Shown piece by piece: positions 27,630 through 36,213 of a DNA stretch of 64,000 nt. The stretch's first letter is position 1; each line of letters opens with the position of its first letter. Under the pieces are notes generated by a model that saw nothing but the letters and a program-made list of their open reading frames with translations, was not told where the DNA came from and made no database searches. The stretch is from Variovorax flavidus (GTDB taxonomy: Bacteria > Pseudomonadota > Gammaproteobacteria > Burkholderiales > Burkholderiaceae_C), in the NCBI RefSeq assembly GCF_030317145.1, contig NZ_JASZYE010000001.1, forward strand, positions 1,054,001 to 1,118,000. The letters are read 5' to 3'. The translations under genes and the position numbers were made by a program.

Positions 27630-27711
27630 GGACAGACCTTTGTTCGGCTGACGCGAAATCCTGTGTTCTCGGCGCGAGGCCAACGATCCGTGAAAACCCT
27701 GAAGGCATCGC

Positions 27712-27749
27712 CTGCGCAAAACGGACAGTGCTGCGCGAAACGGATAGTG
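27712..27749 (+). promoter_or_regulatory. tandem 19-bp direct repeat, likely AraC-type operator
   Basis: Two abutting copies, TGCGCAAAACGGACAGTGC at 27712-27730 and TGCGCGAAACGGATAGTGC at 27731-27749, differ at only two positions. Direct repeats about two helical turns long are typical AraC-family sites. The downstream copy would overlap a -35 element if the CAACAAT at 27766-27772 is the -10, as in class II activation. That also makes the ATG at 27771-27773 an unlikely start for the GMC gene. Confidence 0.65.
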
Positions 27750-27816
27750 CGCCTGGCGCCGAGTTTCAACAATGCCGGATGCCGGCACCCGTCCGGCAGG
27801 CCACGAGGAGCTCGAA

Positions 27817-29547
27817 TTGAAAAAGGCGAACACCATCCCCGATCCGCTCAGCGGACGCAAGCTGGATCGGATCGAGGCGCAACTGATGGCCGGCCGGCTC
27901 GACCGGCGCGGCTTCATGCAGGCCGCATCAGCACTGGGGGTCACCGGGCTGGCCGCGGCGACCATGGCCGACAAGGCGCTCGCCATCGGCGCCAACCAGT
28001 CGGAGTTGCGCGGCGAGCTGAAGCCGCGCTACGACTACATCGTCTGCGGCGCCGGCTCTTCAGGCTCCGTGGTGGCGCGCCGTCTCGCCGAAGACCCGAA
28101 CGTGCAGGTGCTTCTGCTGGAAGCCGGAGGTGCCGCGGATGCGCCCAGCATCCTCAACCCGGCCGTCTGGTACACGAACATCGGCGGGCCCTTCGACTGG
28201 GGCTACAAGACCATGCCGAGGCCGGGACTCAACAACCGGTCGATCGCGATGCCCATGGGGAAGGCCATTGGCGGCGGCAGCAGCATCAACGCCACCGTCT
28301 GGGCACGCGGCCACAAGAACGACTTCGACTCGTGGGCCCGCGCCTCGGGCGACGAGGCGTGGGGCTACCGGCATGTGCTTGAGATCTACAAGCGCATCGA
28401 GGACTGGCAGGGCCCGCCCGATCCCGCCTACCGCGGAAAAGGCGGGCTGGTGTTCATGCAGCCCGCGCCGGACCCGAGTCCGCTGGCACCCGCGATGGTG
28501 CAAGGCTGCGCCGCCGTGGGCATACCGGCGTTCGAGGATCACAACGGCCGGATGATGGAAGGCCCGGGTGGCGCCTCGATCGCCAACCTGTGCATCAAGG
28601 ACGGGCGGCGACGCAACGTGCCGTCGCACTATCTGTATCCGATCATGGACCAGGCCAACCTGACCATCCTCACGCAGGCGCTGGTCCACAAGGTCACGCT
28701 CGATGGCAAGAAGGCGACCGGCGTGGAGTTCGAGTGGGACGGCAAGGCGCGCAAGATCGGCGTGGCGCGCGAGGTGGTGCTGTCGATGGGTGCCATCAAT
28801 ACGCCGCGCATCCTCATGAACTCAGGCATCGGCGATGCAAGGGAACTCAAGCGCCTGGGCATCCCGGTCGCATCGAACCTGCCGGGCGTCGGACAGAACT
28901 TCCAGGACCACACGATGGTGGCCGCATGCATGTGGGAGCCGCCCGAAGCCGTGCCGGCCCGCAACAACTCGGCAGAGGCCACCTTCTTCTGGAAGAGCGA
29001 TCCGAAGCTGGAGACGCCGGACATGCAACCGTTCCAGATCGAGATTCCGTTCTCGTCCGAGATCACGGGCAAGCTGGCCGTGCCCACCGCCTGGACCATC
29101 GGCCCCGGCATCGTGAGGCCCAAGAGCCGCGGCTACCTGCGCTTCACGTCGACCAACCCGCGCGACGGCGTGGAGATCCATGCCAAGGTGCTGGAGCATC
29201 CGGATGACATGGCCGCGATGCGCAGGGCCGTGGAACTGTGCCGCGAGATCGGCAATTCGGCGCCGATGAAGCCCTTCGTGAAGCGCGAGATCATGCCCGG
29301 CCCGATGAAGGGCAAGGAGCTCGACAACTTCATCCGGGATGCGGCGGTCTCCTACTTCCATGAGACGTGCACCGCGAAGATGGGGAAGGACAAGATGTCC
29401 GTCGTCGATGCGAAGCTGCGCGTCTACGGCATTCGCAATCTGCGGATTGCGGATGGGTCGATCATGCCGAACGTCACGACGGGCAACACCATGGCGCCCT
29501 GCGTGATCATCGGCGAGAGGCTGGGCGAGATCCTGCGTGCAGGCTGA
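27817..29547 (+). CDS. Tat-exported GMC-family FAD oxidoreductase
   Basis: 576 residues from the TTG at 27817, which has GAGGAG six bases upstream; an ATG 45 bases earlier has no ribosome-binding site and falls in the likely promoter. A twin-arginine motif (DRRGFMQ, Arg30-Arg31) and hydrophobic run suggest Tat export. FAD binding is shown by YIVCGAGSSGSVVA, GMC signature 1 by GKAIGGGSSINATVWARG, signature 2 by GAINTPRILMNSGIG, and the catalytic region by SYFHETCTAKMG and TTGNTMAP. Family members oxidise alcohols or choline to aldehydes. It is transcribed alone, divergent from the AraC regulator. Its last 41 bp overlap the end of the convergent cyclic-nucleotide-domain gene. Confidence 0.88.
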   Translation: MKKANTIPDPLSGRKLDRIEAQLMAGRLDRRGFMQAASALGVTGLAAATMADKALAIGANQSELRGELKPRYDYIVCGAGSSGSVVARRLAEDPNVQVLLLEAGGAADAPSILNPAVWYTNIGGPFDWGYKTMPRPGLNNRSIAMPMGKAIGGGSSINATVWARGHKNDFDSWARASGDEAWGYRHVLEIYKRIEDWQGPPDPAYRGKGGLVFMQPAPDPSPLAPAMVQGCAAVGIPAFEDHNGRMMEGPGGASIANLCIKDGRRRNVPSHYLYPIMDQANLTILTQALVHKVTLDGKKATGVEFEWDGKARKIGVAREVVLSMGAINTPRILMNSGIGDARELKRLGIPVASNLPGVGQNFQDHTMVAACMWEPPEAVPARNNSAEATFFWKSDPKLETPDMQPFQIEIPFSSEITGKLAVPTAWTIGPGIVRPKSRGYLRFTSTNPRDGVEIHAKVLEHPDDMAAMRRAVELCREIGNSAPMKPFVKREIMPGPMKGKELDNFIRDAAVSYFHETCTAKMGKDKMSVVDAKLRVYGIRNLRIADGSIMPNVTTGNTMAPCVIIGERLGEILRAG

Positions 29548-30160
29548 GGGCCGCATCCTGCGCCGGCGTGACCCGCCTTGCGTCCCGGGTCAGTCGCTCC
29601 GCCACGAGTTCCAGGAAGAAGAAGCCGAACTTCGGGTTCTGGAAGTACATCTGCCGCACCTCGTCGTAGGTGACGACCAGCAGCGGGCCAGCCTCTTCGC
29701 AAACGACGGTCTGTGTCCGGGTGTGTTCCCTGTTGATGAGCCCAAGCTCGCCGATGAGTTCGCCCTGTTCCAGGACGACGTCCGCCTCGACCGCGCGGAA
29801 CTTGCCTCCCAGCACGAACAGCACCTCGGCCGCCGCATCGCCCCTGCGAAACAGCGTCTCCCCGGCCTGGGCGGCCCTGCGGCGCGAAAAGGGCTTGAGC
29901 CATTCCATCGAGAGCCGGCTCGAAGCGATCAGCTTCATCTCGCGCGTCAATTGCAGAAGTTGGCGCAGGCGCCACACGTTCAGGGGCAGCAGCGACAGAT
30001 GAAGCAGCAGCACCGGGTAGACGTGGCCGAGTCCGCCATAGGTGATGAAGACGAGGTTGGACACGATGCCCGCGATGCGCAGGTGCAGCATCGTCTTCAT
30101 GGAGAAGGTCGTCAGCGTCATCAACGCGCCGAGATATCCGAAGATTTCTGTCCATTGCAT
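29507..30160 (-). CDS. membrane protein with C-terminal cyclic-nucleotide-binding domain
   Basis: 217-residue protein with two parts. Residues about 8-66 contain three short hydrophobic helices with a YgjV-like/PQ-loop flavour (GYLGALMTLTTFSMKTM, LRIAGIVSNLVFITYGGLG). Residues about 95-200 form a CRP-type cyclic-nucleotide-binding domain with the phosphate-binding segment GELGLINREHTRTQT. No DNA-binding helix-turn-helix is present. The ATG at 30160 has GGAG eight bases upstream and is preferred to one at 30181. It follows the IclR gene by 66 bp. Its end overlaps the GMC gene by 41 bp tail to tail. A membrane sensor role is inferred; ligand and partner are unknown. Confidence 0.72.
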   Translation of the reverse strand: MQWTEIFGYLGALMTLTTFSMKTMLHLRIAGIVSNLVFITYGGLGHVYPVLLLHLSLLPLNVWRLRQLLQLTREMKLIASSRLSMEWLKPFSRRRAAQAGETLFRRGDAAAEVLFVLGGKFRAVEADVVLEQGELIGELGLINREHTRTQTVVCEEAGPLLVVTYDEVRQMYFQNPKFGFFFLELVAERLTRDARRVTPAQDAALSLHAGSRPASRR

Positions 30161-30226
30161 GCCGGGAACTCCGTAGGTCATTCAAGCACTGCCGAGGTTT
30201 CGTGCGGCGTGCATTCTCGCGCCGGG

Positions 30227-31021
30227 CTACGGATGCCAGGCGGACACGACCTTGGGTGTCTGTGACGTCGAAGTGCCTGCCAGCGCGTAGGACAGCTGAT
30301 TGGCAGCCTTGATGATCGTCTTCGCGTGACGGATCAACTTGTTCTTCGGCAAGCGATCCGCAGGCCCCGAGATGCACACGGAACCGAGCAGCCGCCAGTT
30401 CAGGCCGAAGACCGGGGCAGACACGGTCGCCACGCCCTCCTCTCTCTCTCCGATGGAATAGTGGTAGCCGCGCTGCCTGATCTCCTCGTACAGCGCGCCA
30501 GGCTCGCCTGAGAACGCGAGGATGACCCGACCCGGCGAGCCCTTGTCGAGCGGCAGGGCCGAGCCCATTCGCGCGTGATGGCGGATGGGCTGCGGACCTT
30601 CGACGCGCACGATGCACGTGCGGATGTTTCCCTCGCGCACGTAGAAGGCCGCGCTCTCGCCGGTCGCCTGTGTCAGCTCGCGCAGCATCGGCTCGACGAC
30701 GTTGTTGACATCGAACGCAGCCTGGTAGCGCGCGCCCAGCCAGCCGGCGGCAGGTCCCAGTCGCCATTCGCCGTCCTCGCGCTGGACGACGTAACCGCTG
30801 TGCGCCAGCGTCCGAAGAAGGCGCAGTGCCGTGGTCTTGTGCATGCCGCTGCGGCGCGTCAGCTCCGCAAGGGAAAGACGCTGGTCCTGCATGCCGAACG
30901 CCTCGAGCAACTGCAGGGCGCGTGTGACGGCGGTGACACCACCGGAATCCTGGCCACCGGTCGCTGGCTCGGCCGCGGCGGATTCTTTGGATTTCTTGTC
31001 TTGGTTATTGGTCCGCTGCAT
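30227..31021 (-). CDS. IclR-family transcriptional regulator
   Basis: 264-residue regulator with a winged helix-turn-helix (about 28-90: LSLAELTRRSGMHKTTALRLLRTL) and an IclR effector domain (about 105-250, including GSALPLDKGSPGRVILAF). A polar Lys/Glu-rich N-terminal tail precedes it. It is divergent from the Bug-RraA-dehydrogenase-Bug-SMP30 operon across 105 bp that contain a plausible sigma-70 promoter and an overlapping imperfect dyad. It probably represses or activates that operon in response to the sugar acid or hydroxyacid substrate. Confidence 0.92.
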   Translation of the reverse strand: MQRTNNQDKKSKESAAAEPATGGQDSGGVTAVTRALQLLEAFGMQDQRLSLAELTRRSGMHKTTALRLLRTLAHSGYVVQREDGEWRLGPAAGWLGARYQAAFDVNNVVEPMLRELTQATGESAAFYVREGNIRTCIVRVEGPQPIRHHARMGSALPLDKGSPGRVILAFSGEPGALYEEIRQRGYHYSIGEREEGVATVSAPVFGLNWRLLGSVCISGPADRLPKNKLIRHAKTIIKAANQLSYALAGTSTSQTPKVVSAWHP

Positions 31022-31049
31022 GGGTCATGGTCCGTCTGGTGCAACCCCA

Positions 31050-31078
31050 TTGTACGTATTGGAACGCAAATCTACAGT
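31050..31078 (+). promoter_or_regulatory. candidate promoter with overlapping dyad, IclR-controlled operon
   Basis: TTGTAC at 31050-31055 and TACAGT at 31073-31078 are separated by exactly 17 bases and lie about 50 bp before the Bug start codon. An imperfect dyad (TACGTATTGGAACGCA, 31053-31068, half-sites T-x-CGT and ACG-x-A) covers the spacer, where an IclR protein could control polymerase access. Confidence 0.35.
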
Positions 31079-31126
31079 CCGTCCAAGCCTGAAGAGGCGA
31101 ATACAGATCACGAACCGGAGACAACC

Positions 31127-32110
31127 TTGACCATCCCGAAGCTCGAACTTTCCCGCCGCGCCGCGCTGCTCGTCGTCGCATCCTTCGCCAGTTGCGCCGC
31201 CTTCGCGCAGGCCTATCCCTCGCGGCCGATCAAGCTCATCGTGCCCTTCCCGGCCGGCGGCGGCACCGATGCCATCGCCCGCGAAGTCGCGACCAAGGTG
31301 GCGACCCAGCAGGGCTGGACGCTGATCGTCGACAACAAGCCCGGCTCGGGCGGCAACCTCGGCGTCGACGCGGCGGCCAAGTCGGCGCCGGACGGCTACA
31401 CCATCGTGCTCGGGCAAACCAGCAACCTGGCCATCAATCCCACGCTGTACTCGAAGCTGCCCTACAGCCCGCAGAAGGACCTGGCGCCGGTCGGGCTGGT
31501 CGCCAGCTCGCCGCTGGTTCTCGTCGTCGCGGCCGACTCGCCCTACAAGACGCTGGCCGACGTCATCGCTGCCGGCAAGGCCAAGCCCGACTTGATCAAC
31601 TACGCCAGCTCCGGCAGCGGCACGGTCGCCCATCTGGCCGTCGAGCAGTTCCAGAAGATCGCCGGCGTGAAGTTCACGCATGTGCCCTACAAGGGAGCGG
31701 CACAGGGCGCGACCGACCTCATCGGCGGACAGATCCAGCTCTACATGTCGTCGGTTCCGACGCTCATCGGGCACATCCGCAGCGGCAAGATGCGGGCGAT
31801 CGCGGTCACCTCGGACAAGCGCGTGAACGACCTGCCCAACGTTCCCACCATCGCGGAGTCCGGCTTCAAGGGCTTCGAAGCCGTGACATGGTTCGGCATT
31901 GCAGGGCCCGCCTCCATGCCGAAGGATGCCGTGGCCAAGCTCAACGTCGCCTTCAACAAGGCTTTGCAGGACGCCGACGTCAGGAAGAAGCTCGAAGGCC
32001 AGGGCGCCGACGTGCTGGGCGGCACGCCCGAACAGTTCGCCAAGCTGATCCAGGACGACATCGTTCGCTGGGGGAAGGTCGTCAAGGACTCCGGCGCCAA
32101 GGTCGACTGA
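31127..32110 (+). CDS. Bug/TctC-family solute-binding protein
   Basis: 327 residues from a TTG start at 31127 with GGAG six bases upstream; no ATG is suitably placed. The signal peptide (about 1-28, ending AAFAQ) contains SRRAALLV. Bug hallmarks are IVPFPAGGGTDAIARE, APDGYTIVLGQTS, the VPYKGAAQGATDLIGGQIQ hinge and LPNVPTIAESGFKG. It should bind an organic acid in the periplasm. It is the first gene of the IclR-linked operon, 48 bp before the RraA-family gene. A second Bug gene lies in the same operon. Confidence 0.92.
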   Translation: MTIPKLELSRRAALLVVASFASCAAFAQAYPSRPIKLIVPFPAGGGTDAIAREVATKVATQQGWTLIVDNKPGSGGNLGVDAAAKSAPDGYTIVLGQTSNLAINPTLYSKLPYSPQKDLAPVGLVASSPLVLVVAADSPYKTLADVIAAGKAKPDLINYASSGSGTVAHLAVEQFQKIAGVKFTHVPYKGAAQGATDLIGGQIQLYMSSVPTLIGHIRSGKMRAIAVTSDKRVNDLPNVPTIAESGFKGFEAVTWFGIAGPASMPKDAVAKLNVAFNKALQDADVRKKLEGQGADVLGGTPEQFAKLIQDDIVRWGKVVKDSGAKVD

Positions 32111-32158
32111 CCACATCCCTTCCTCTCCTCCACCTCCCTCCACCGAAAGCGACCCATC

Positions 32159-32848
32159 ATGAGCCACCCCCTTCCCGAGATCATTCGCGACTTCGAGCGC
32201 GTGCCCGCCGACGTCGTCAAGCAGGCTTCCGAATTCCAGCCGGCGATCCTTGCCGACGTCGCCGGACGCCGCGGCGCGTTGCATGGCCGGATCAAGCCCT
32301 TGCGCAGCCGCATGAAGGTTGCCGGCCCGGCCCTGACCGTCGAAGTGCGGCCGGGCGACAACCTCATGATCCATGCGGCGATCGCGCTGGCGAAGCCCGG
32401 CGACGTGCTCGTCATCGACGGCAAGGCGGACCAGACCTCGGCGCTCATGGGCACCATCATGATGACCGCGTGCCGCCAGCGCGGCATCGCCGGCGTCGTC
32501 GTGGACGGCGCCGTGCGTGACAGCCTGGAGATCGACGAGATGGACTATCCGGTCTTCTCGGTCGGCACGAATCCGAACGGGCCGACCAAGAACATCGGCG
32601 GGCGCATCGGGCATCCGGTGACCGTCGGCGGCGTGACCGTGCGCGCCGGTGACTTCGTCATCGGCGACGGCGACGGCGTGATGGTCGTCGAGCGCGAGAA
32701 GATCGCGTCGCTGGTCGGCGCGGCGCGCAAGAAGGTGCAGGACGAAGCGAAGCGCATCGCAGCGATCAAGGAAGGCAACACCGCGGCCTCCTGGCTCGAC
32801 GGCGCGCTGCGCGCCGCGGGCGTCCTCAAGGAAGGAGAGACGCTGTGA
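32159..32848 (+). CDS. RraA-family aldolase/decarboxylase
   Basis: 229-residue RraA-like protein. The metal/pyruvate motif RD (Arg120-Asp121 in DGAVRDSLEID) and the loop DGKADQTSALMG match catalytically active HMG/CHA aldolases and oxaloacetate decarboxylases rather than RNase E inhibitors. It probably cleaves a 4-hydroxy-2-oxo or oxo-dicarboxylic acid to release pyruvate. The GTG of the next gene overlaps its stop codon, so the two are translationally coupled. A paralogue with similar neighbours lies at 61654-62352. Confidence 0.9.
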   Translation: MSHPLPEIIRDFERVPADVVKQASEFQPAILADVAGRRGALHGRIKPLRSRMKVAGPALTVEVRPGDNLMIHAAIALAKPGDVLVIDGKADQTSALMGTIMMTACRQRGIAGVVVDGAVRDSLEIDEMDYPVFSVGTNPNGPTKNIGGRIGHPVTVGGVTVRAGDFVIGDGDGVMVVEREKIASLVGAARKKVQDEAKRIAAIKEGNTAASWLDGALRAAGVLKEGETL

Positions 32849-33771
32849 GTGCGATTCTCGTCACCGGCGCGGACCTGGCGCCGCAGGCACTCGAACTCCT
32901 GCGCGGATACGAGGTGATCTTCGCCGGCAAGACGCCCAGCGAAGCCGATGTGGTGGCGCTTTGCGCACAGCACGATCCCGTCGCGATCATCGTCCGCTAC
33001 AGCAAGGTCGGCGCGGCAGCGATGGATGCGGCGCCCTCCCTGCGCGTGATCTCCAAGCATGGCAGCGGCACGGACACGATCGACAAGGTCGCGGCCGGGG
33101 AACGCGGCATCCAGGTCGTCGCCGCCGCCGGCGCCAATGCCGCGGCCGTGGCCGAGCAGGCACTGGCACTGATGCTCGCCTGCGCGAAGTCCGTCGTTGC
33201 GCTCGATGCGCGCATGCACGGCGGGCACTGGGACAAGGCCACGCACAAGAGCCTCGAACTGGGCGGCCGCACCGTGGGACTGGTCGGGCTGGGTGCGATC
33301 GGGCTGCGCTTCGCACGGATGGCCAGCGCCCTCGGCATGCGCGTCATCGGCTTCGATCCGTTCGCCACGAACGCTCCCGAAGGATTGGAACTGGTGGACA
33401 TGCCGACGATCTGGCGCGAGGCCGACGTGATCTCGCTGCATTGCCCGCTGACGGAGGACAACCGCCGGATGGTGAATGCGCAGACACTGGCGAAGGCGCG
33501 TCGCGGCGTGATCCTGATCAACACGGCACGGGGTGGCCTGATCGACGAAGACGCACTTCTTGCCGCGGTGCGCTCGGGCCAGGTGATGGCTGCGGGCCTG
33601 GACAGCTTCGCGGTCGAGCCGATGGTTGCCGGGCATCCCTTCCAGGGCGGAAAGGGATTCATCCTGAGCCCGCACATCGGTGGCGTGACCAGCGACGCCT
33701 ACGTGAACATGGGCGTTGCGGCGGCGAGGAATGCGCTCGAAGTCCTGGCGAAACAGCAGGCGACTGCCTGA
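32845..33771 (+). CDS. D-isomer-specific 2-hydroxyacid dehydrogenase
   Basis: 308-residue NAD(P)-dependent dehydrogenase. The nucleotide motif is VGLVGLGAIG (about 144-153). The catalytic set is Arg229 (NTARGG), Glu258 (AVEPM) and His277 (SPHIGG). It interconverts a D-2-hydroxyacid and the 2-oxoacid that the coupled RraA enzyme could cleave. It starts with GTG and overlaps the RraA stop by four bases. It is 32 bp upstream of the second Bug gene. The exact substrate is unknown; a hydroxypyruvate/glyoxylate reductase-like activity is possible. Confidence 0.92.
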   Translation: MSAILVTGADLAPQALELLRGYEVIFAGKTPSEADVVALCAQHDPVAIIVRYSKVGAAAMDAAPSLRVISKHGSGTDTIDKVAAGERGIQVVAAAGANAAAVAEQALALMLACAKSVVALDARMHGGHWDKATHKSLELGGRTVGLVGLGAIGLRFARMASALGMRVIGFDPFATNAPEGLELVDMPTIWREADVISLHCPLTEDNRRMVNAQTLAKARRGVILINTARGGLIDEDALLAAVRSGQVMAAGLDSFAVEPMVAGHPFQGGKGFILSPHIGGVTSDAYVNMGVAAARNALEVLAKQQATA

Positions 33772-33803
33772 CAGCCTTCCCGAAATCCATCAGGAGACAT
33801 TCA

Positions 33804-34784
33804 ATGAGCATTTCCAGCAAGGCCGTGCAGGTCGCACTGGCTGCGGCAGCCCTGTGCACCGCCGCCGGCGCCGCGTTGGCGCAGGGTGACTACCCTTCCA
33901 AGCCGGTCCGCATCGTCGTGCCGTATCCGCCGGGAGGCGCAGTCGACCAGGTGACGCGCCGCGTCGCACAGAAGCTCACCGAGCAGACCGGCCAGAGCTT
34001 CTTCGTCGAGAACAAGGCAGGCGCGACCGGAACGATCGGCGCGCAGCAGGTCGCGAAGGCCGCGCCGGACGGCTACACCCTGATGGCGAACGACACGACC
34101 TATTCGATCCTGCCGCACGTCTTCCACAAGCTGCCGTTCGATCCAGAGCGCGACCTGGTCCCCGTGGCCGCTTTCAACTTCGCCCCGATGGCTCTGGTGG
34201 TTGGCGCGGAGTCCCGGTTCAAGACCCTGTCGGACCTGATCGGCTATGCCAGGTCGAATCCCGGCAAGCTCAACTACGGCACCGGCGGTGCGGGAACGAC
34301 GCCGCACTTCTCGACCGAGGCCCTCGCCAGTGCGGCGAAGATCGATGTCACGCACGTTCCTTTCAAGGGCGCGGGCGAGGCCACGCTGGCCTTGTTGTCC
34401 GGCACCATCGATTTCCAGATCGCGTCGACGCCCGGCGTGATGGGCCAGGTCAAGGGCGGCAAGGTGAGGCTGCTGGGCATCAGCGGCGACAAGCGCCTGG
34501 CGGCGTTGCCGAATGTGCCGACCTTCGCCGAGGCCGGCATCAAGGACTACAGCGTCATCAACTTCACGGGCCTCTGGACGCCCAAGGGAACGCCCGCGCC
34601 GGTGATGCAGCGACTGCAGAAGGAAATAGCGGCAGCCATGGCGAGCCCGGACGTCCAGAAGTTCTCCGCCGACCTCGGCTCGGTGCCGTCGGTGGTGTCG
34701 GGCGATGCCTTCACGAAGATGCTGCGCGACAACACGCAGTTGTGGAGCACAGTGGCTGCAGCCGCCAAGGTCGAGAAACAATAG
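33804..34784 (+). CDS. Bug/TctC-family solute-binding protein
   Basis: 326-residue periplasmic binding protein. The signal peptide ends near residue 27 (GAALAQ). Bug motifs are IVVPYPPGGAVDQVTR, AAPDGYTLMANDT, HVPFKGAGEATLALLSG and LPNVPTFAEAGIKD. AGGAG lies seven bases before the ATG. It is the second Bug of this operon and only moderately similar to the first, so the two probably bind different ligands or serve uptake and sensing separately. No TctA or TctB gene is nearby. Confidence 0.92.
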   Translation: MSISSKAVQVALAAAALCTAAGAALAQGDYPSKPVRIVVPYPPGGAVDQVTRRVAQKLTEQTGQSFFVENKAGATGTIGAQQVAKAAPDGYTLMANDTTYSILPHVFHKLPFDPERDLVPVAAFNFAPMALVVGAESRFKTLSDLIGYARSNPGKLNYGTGGAGTTPHFSTEALASAAKIDVTHVPFKGAGEATLALLSGTIDFQIASTPGVMGQVKGGKVRLLGISGDKRLAALPNVPTFAEAGIKDYSVINFTGLWTPKGTPAPVMQRLQKEIAAAMASPDVQKFSADLGSVPSVVSGDAFTKMLRDNTQLWSTVAAAAKVEKQ

Positions 34785-34813
34785 CCGGCCTCCGGACCAC
34801 CACGAGACTCATC

Positions 34814-35749
34814 ATGCTGCTGCACGCGCCCGAAGTTCGCGATCTCGACGTCTTCACCCGCATGCCGGAGCGCTTTCGGCGAACGGGGCAGCGCTCGGCC
34901 TGGGCGGACGCGAACCGCGGCGGAGCGCCCGTCGACAGCTTCCTCGAAGGGCCGGTCTTCGATGCGGCCGGCCATCTGTACGTGACGGATATTCCATGGG
35001 GACGGATCTTTCGCATCGATCCCGCGGGTGACTGGGAACTGGTCGCGGAGTTCGACGGCGAACCCAACGGCATGAAGTTCGCCGACGAGCGCACGCTCGT
35101 CATCACCGACTACAAGAACGGTCTCATGGCGCTCGACGTGGTCAGCGGCGTGGCCACGCCGTTTCTGGAGCGACGCAACAGCGAGCGCTTCCGGGGGGTG
35201 AACGATCTGGTGTTCGATTCCCGCGGCTGCCTCTACTTCACGGACCAGGGCCAGAGCGGGATGCACGAGCCCACGGGTCGCGTCTACAGGCTGGCTGCGG
35301 ATGGGCGGCTCGACCTGCTGCTGCACAACGTCCCGAGTCCGAACGGCGTCGTGCTCTCCCCGGACGAACGCGTGCTCTACGTCGCCGCGACGCGGGGCAA
35401 CTGCGTCTGGCGGGTGCCGTTGATGCAGGATGGCAGCGTGGCAAAGGTCGGCCAGTTCTTCACCTCGTACGGGCCGAGCGGGCCCGATGGGCTGGCCATG
35501 GATGAAGAGGGTCGCCTGCTCGTGGCGAACCCCGGCCTCGGCTATGCGTGGGTACTGAATCATCGCGCGGAGCCGGTGATCGTCCTGCGCAGCGTCGAGG
35601 GCATGTCGCTGACGAACCTTGCCTACGGCGGACCGGAACGCAAGGTGCTCTACTGCACCGAATCTACGACGGGAACGATCCTGCGCACGACACTGGATGT
35701 GCCGGGCATGAAGCTGCATGGAGCCTTGGCGGGCCCGAACGCAGCCTGA
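34814..35749 (+). CDS. SMP-30/gluconolactonase-family lactonase
   Basis: 311-residue six-bladed propeller of the SMP-30/gluconolactonase family. A metal-binding glutamate lies in FLEGPVFD (Glu45), and NDLVFD, SPNGVVLSPD and GPDGLAMDEEG supply the expected Asn and Asp ligands. It hydrolyses a sugar-acid or related lactone. The ATG at 34814 begins the conserved region; its ribosome-binding site is weak. It closes the IclR-linked operon 29 bp after the second Bug gene. With the dehydrogenase and RraA enzyme it outlines oxidation, lactone opening and aldol cleavage of a sugar-acid-like compound. Confidence 0.9.
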   Translation: MLLHAPEVRDLDVFTRMPERFRRTGQRSAWADANRGGAPVDSFLEGPVFDAAGHLYVTDIPWGRIFRIDPAGDWELVAEFDGEPNGMKFADERTLVITDYKNGLMALDVVSGVATPFLERRNSERFRGVNDLVFDSRGCLYFTDQGQSGMHEPTGRVYRLAADGRLDLLLHNVPSPNGVVLSPDERVLYVAATRGNCVWRVPLMQDGSVAKVGQFFTSYGPSGPDGLAMDEEGRLLVANPGLGYAWVLNHRAEPVIVLRSVEGMSLTNLAYGGPERKVLYCTESTTGTILRTTLDVPGMKLHGALAGPNAA

Positions 35750-35762
35750 AGCGCCCGCGCCT

Positions 35763-36185
35763 CTAGAGATCCGCCAGGATCCCGGTCGACGTCGCCTCTG
35801 CCGCCAGCTTGCCTTCAGGGTTGTAGAGCGCGGCTTCGAGAAAGGTGACCCGCTTGCCGCGCCGGATCACCCGCCCCTCGACCCGGCCTTCGCCCGGGCC
35901 CACCTTCTCGTAGAAGCTGACCTTGATCTCCAGGCTGAAGACCGTCTGCGCATGCCCGGTGTCGTGAATCACCGCGTGCGCCATTGCCGCATCGAGCCAG
36001 GCCGTGATGAAGCCGCCCTGGGCGATCGTGCCGTTCGTGTGGCAGTACTCGCGCCGGACCGTGAACGCGGCCTTCAGCACCTTGCGGTCAGGATCCCATC
36101 CGGTCACGTGGAAATTGCCCATCGATTCGCTCAGTGCCTTGCCTGAGCGGATTCGTGCGTCGAGATCGTCGTCCATTGATGACAT
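35763..36185 (-). CDS. PaaI-family hotdog thioesterase
   Basis: 140-residue single-domain hotdog protein. The helix motif NGTIAQGGFITAWLDAAMAHA matches PaaI-type acyl-CoA thioesterases. It likely hydrolyses a short or aromatic acyl-CoA in the cytosol. Starts at 36203 (TTG), 36185 (ATG) and 36176 (ATG) are all possible and none has a strong ribosome-binding site; 36185 is a compromise. It is convergent with the SMP-30 gene (13 bp apart) and lies 28 bp after the hybrid kinase gene. Confidence 0.85.
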   Translation of the reverse strand: MSSMDDDLDARIRSGKALSESMGNFHVTGWDPDRKVLKAAFTVRREYCHTNGTIAQGGFITAWLDAAMAHAVIHDTGHAQTVFSLEIKVSFYEKVGPGEGRVEGRVIRRGKRVTFLEAALYNPEGKLAAEATSTGILADL

Positions 36186-36213
36186 TCGCTTGTGCTTGTG
36201 CAAGGGCCAGGCC

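Noticed and set aside
27772..27816. ATG-started 591-residue version of the GMC oxidoreductase
   Set aside because: No ribosome-binding site, and it probably overlaps the -10 element. The TTG at 27817 has GAGGAG and gives a better Tat signal.
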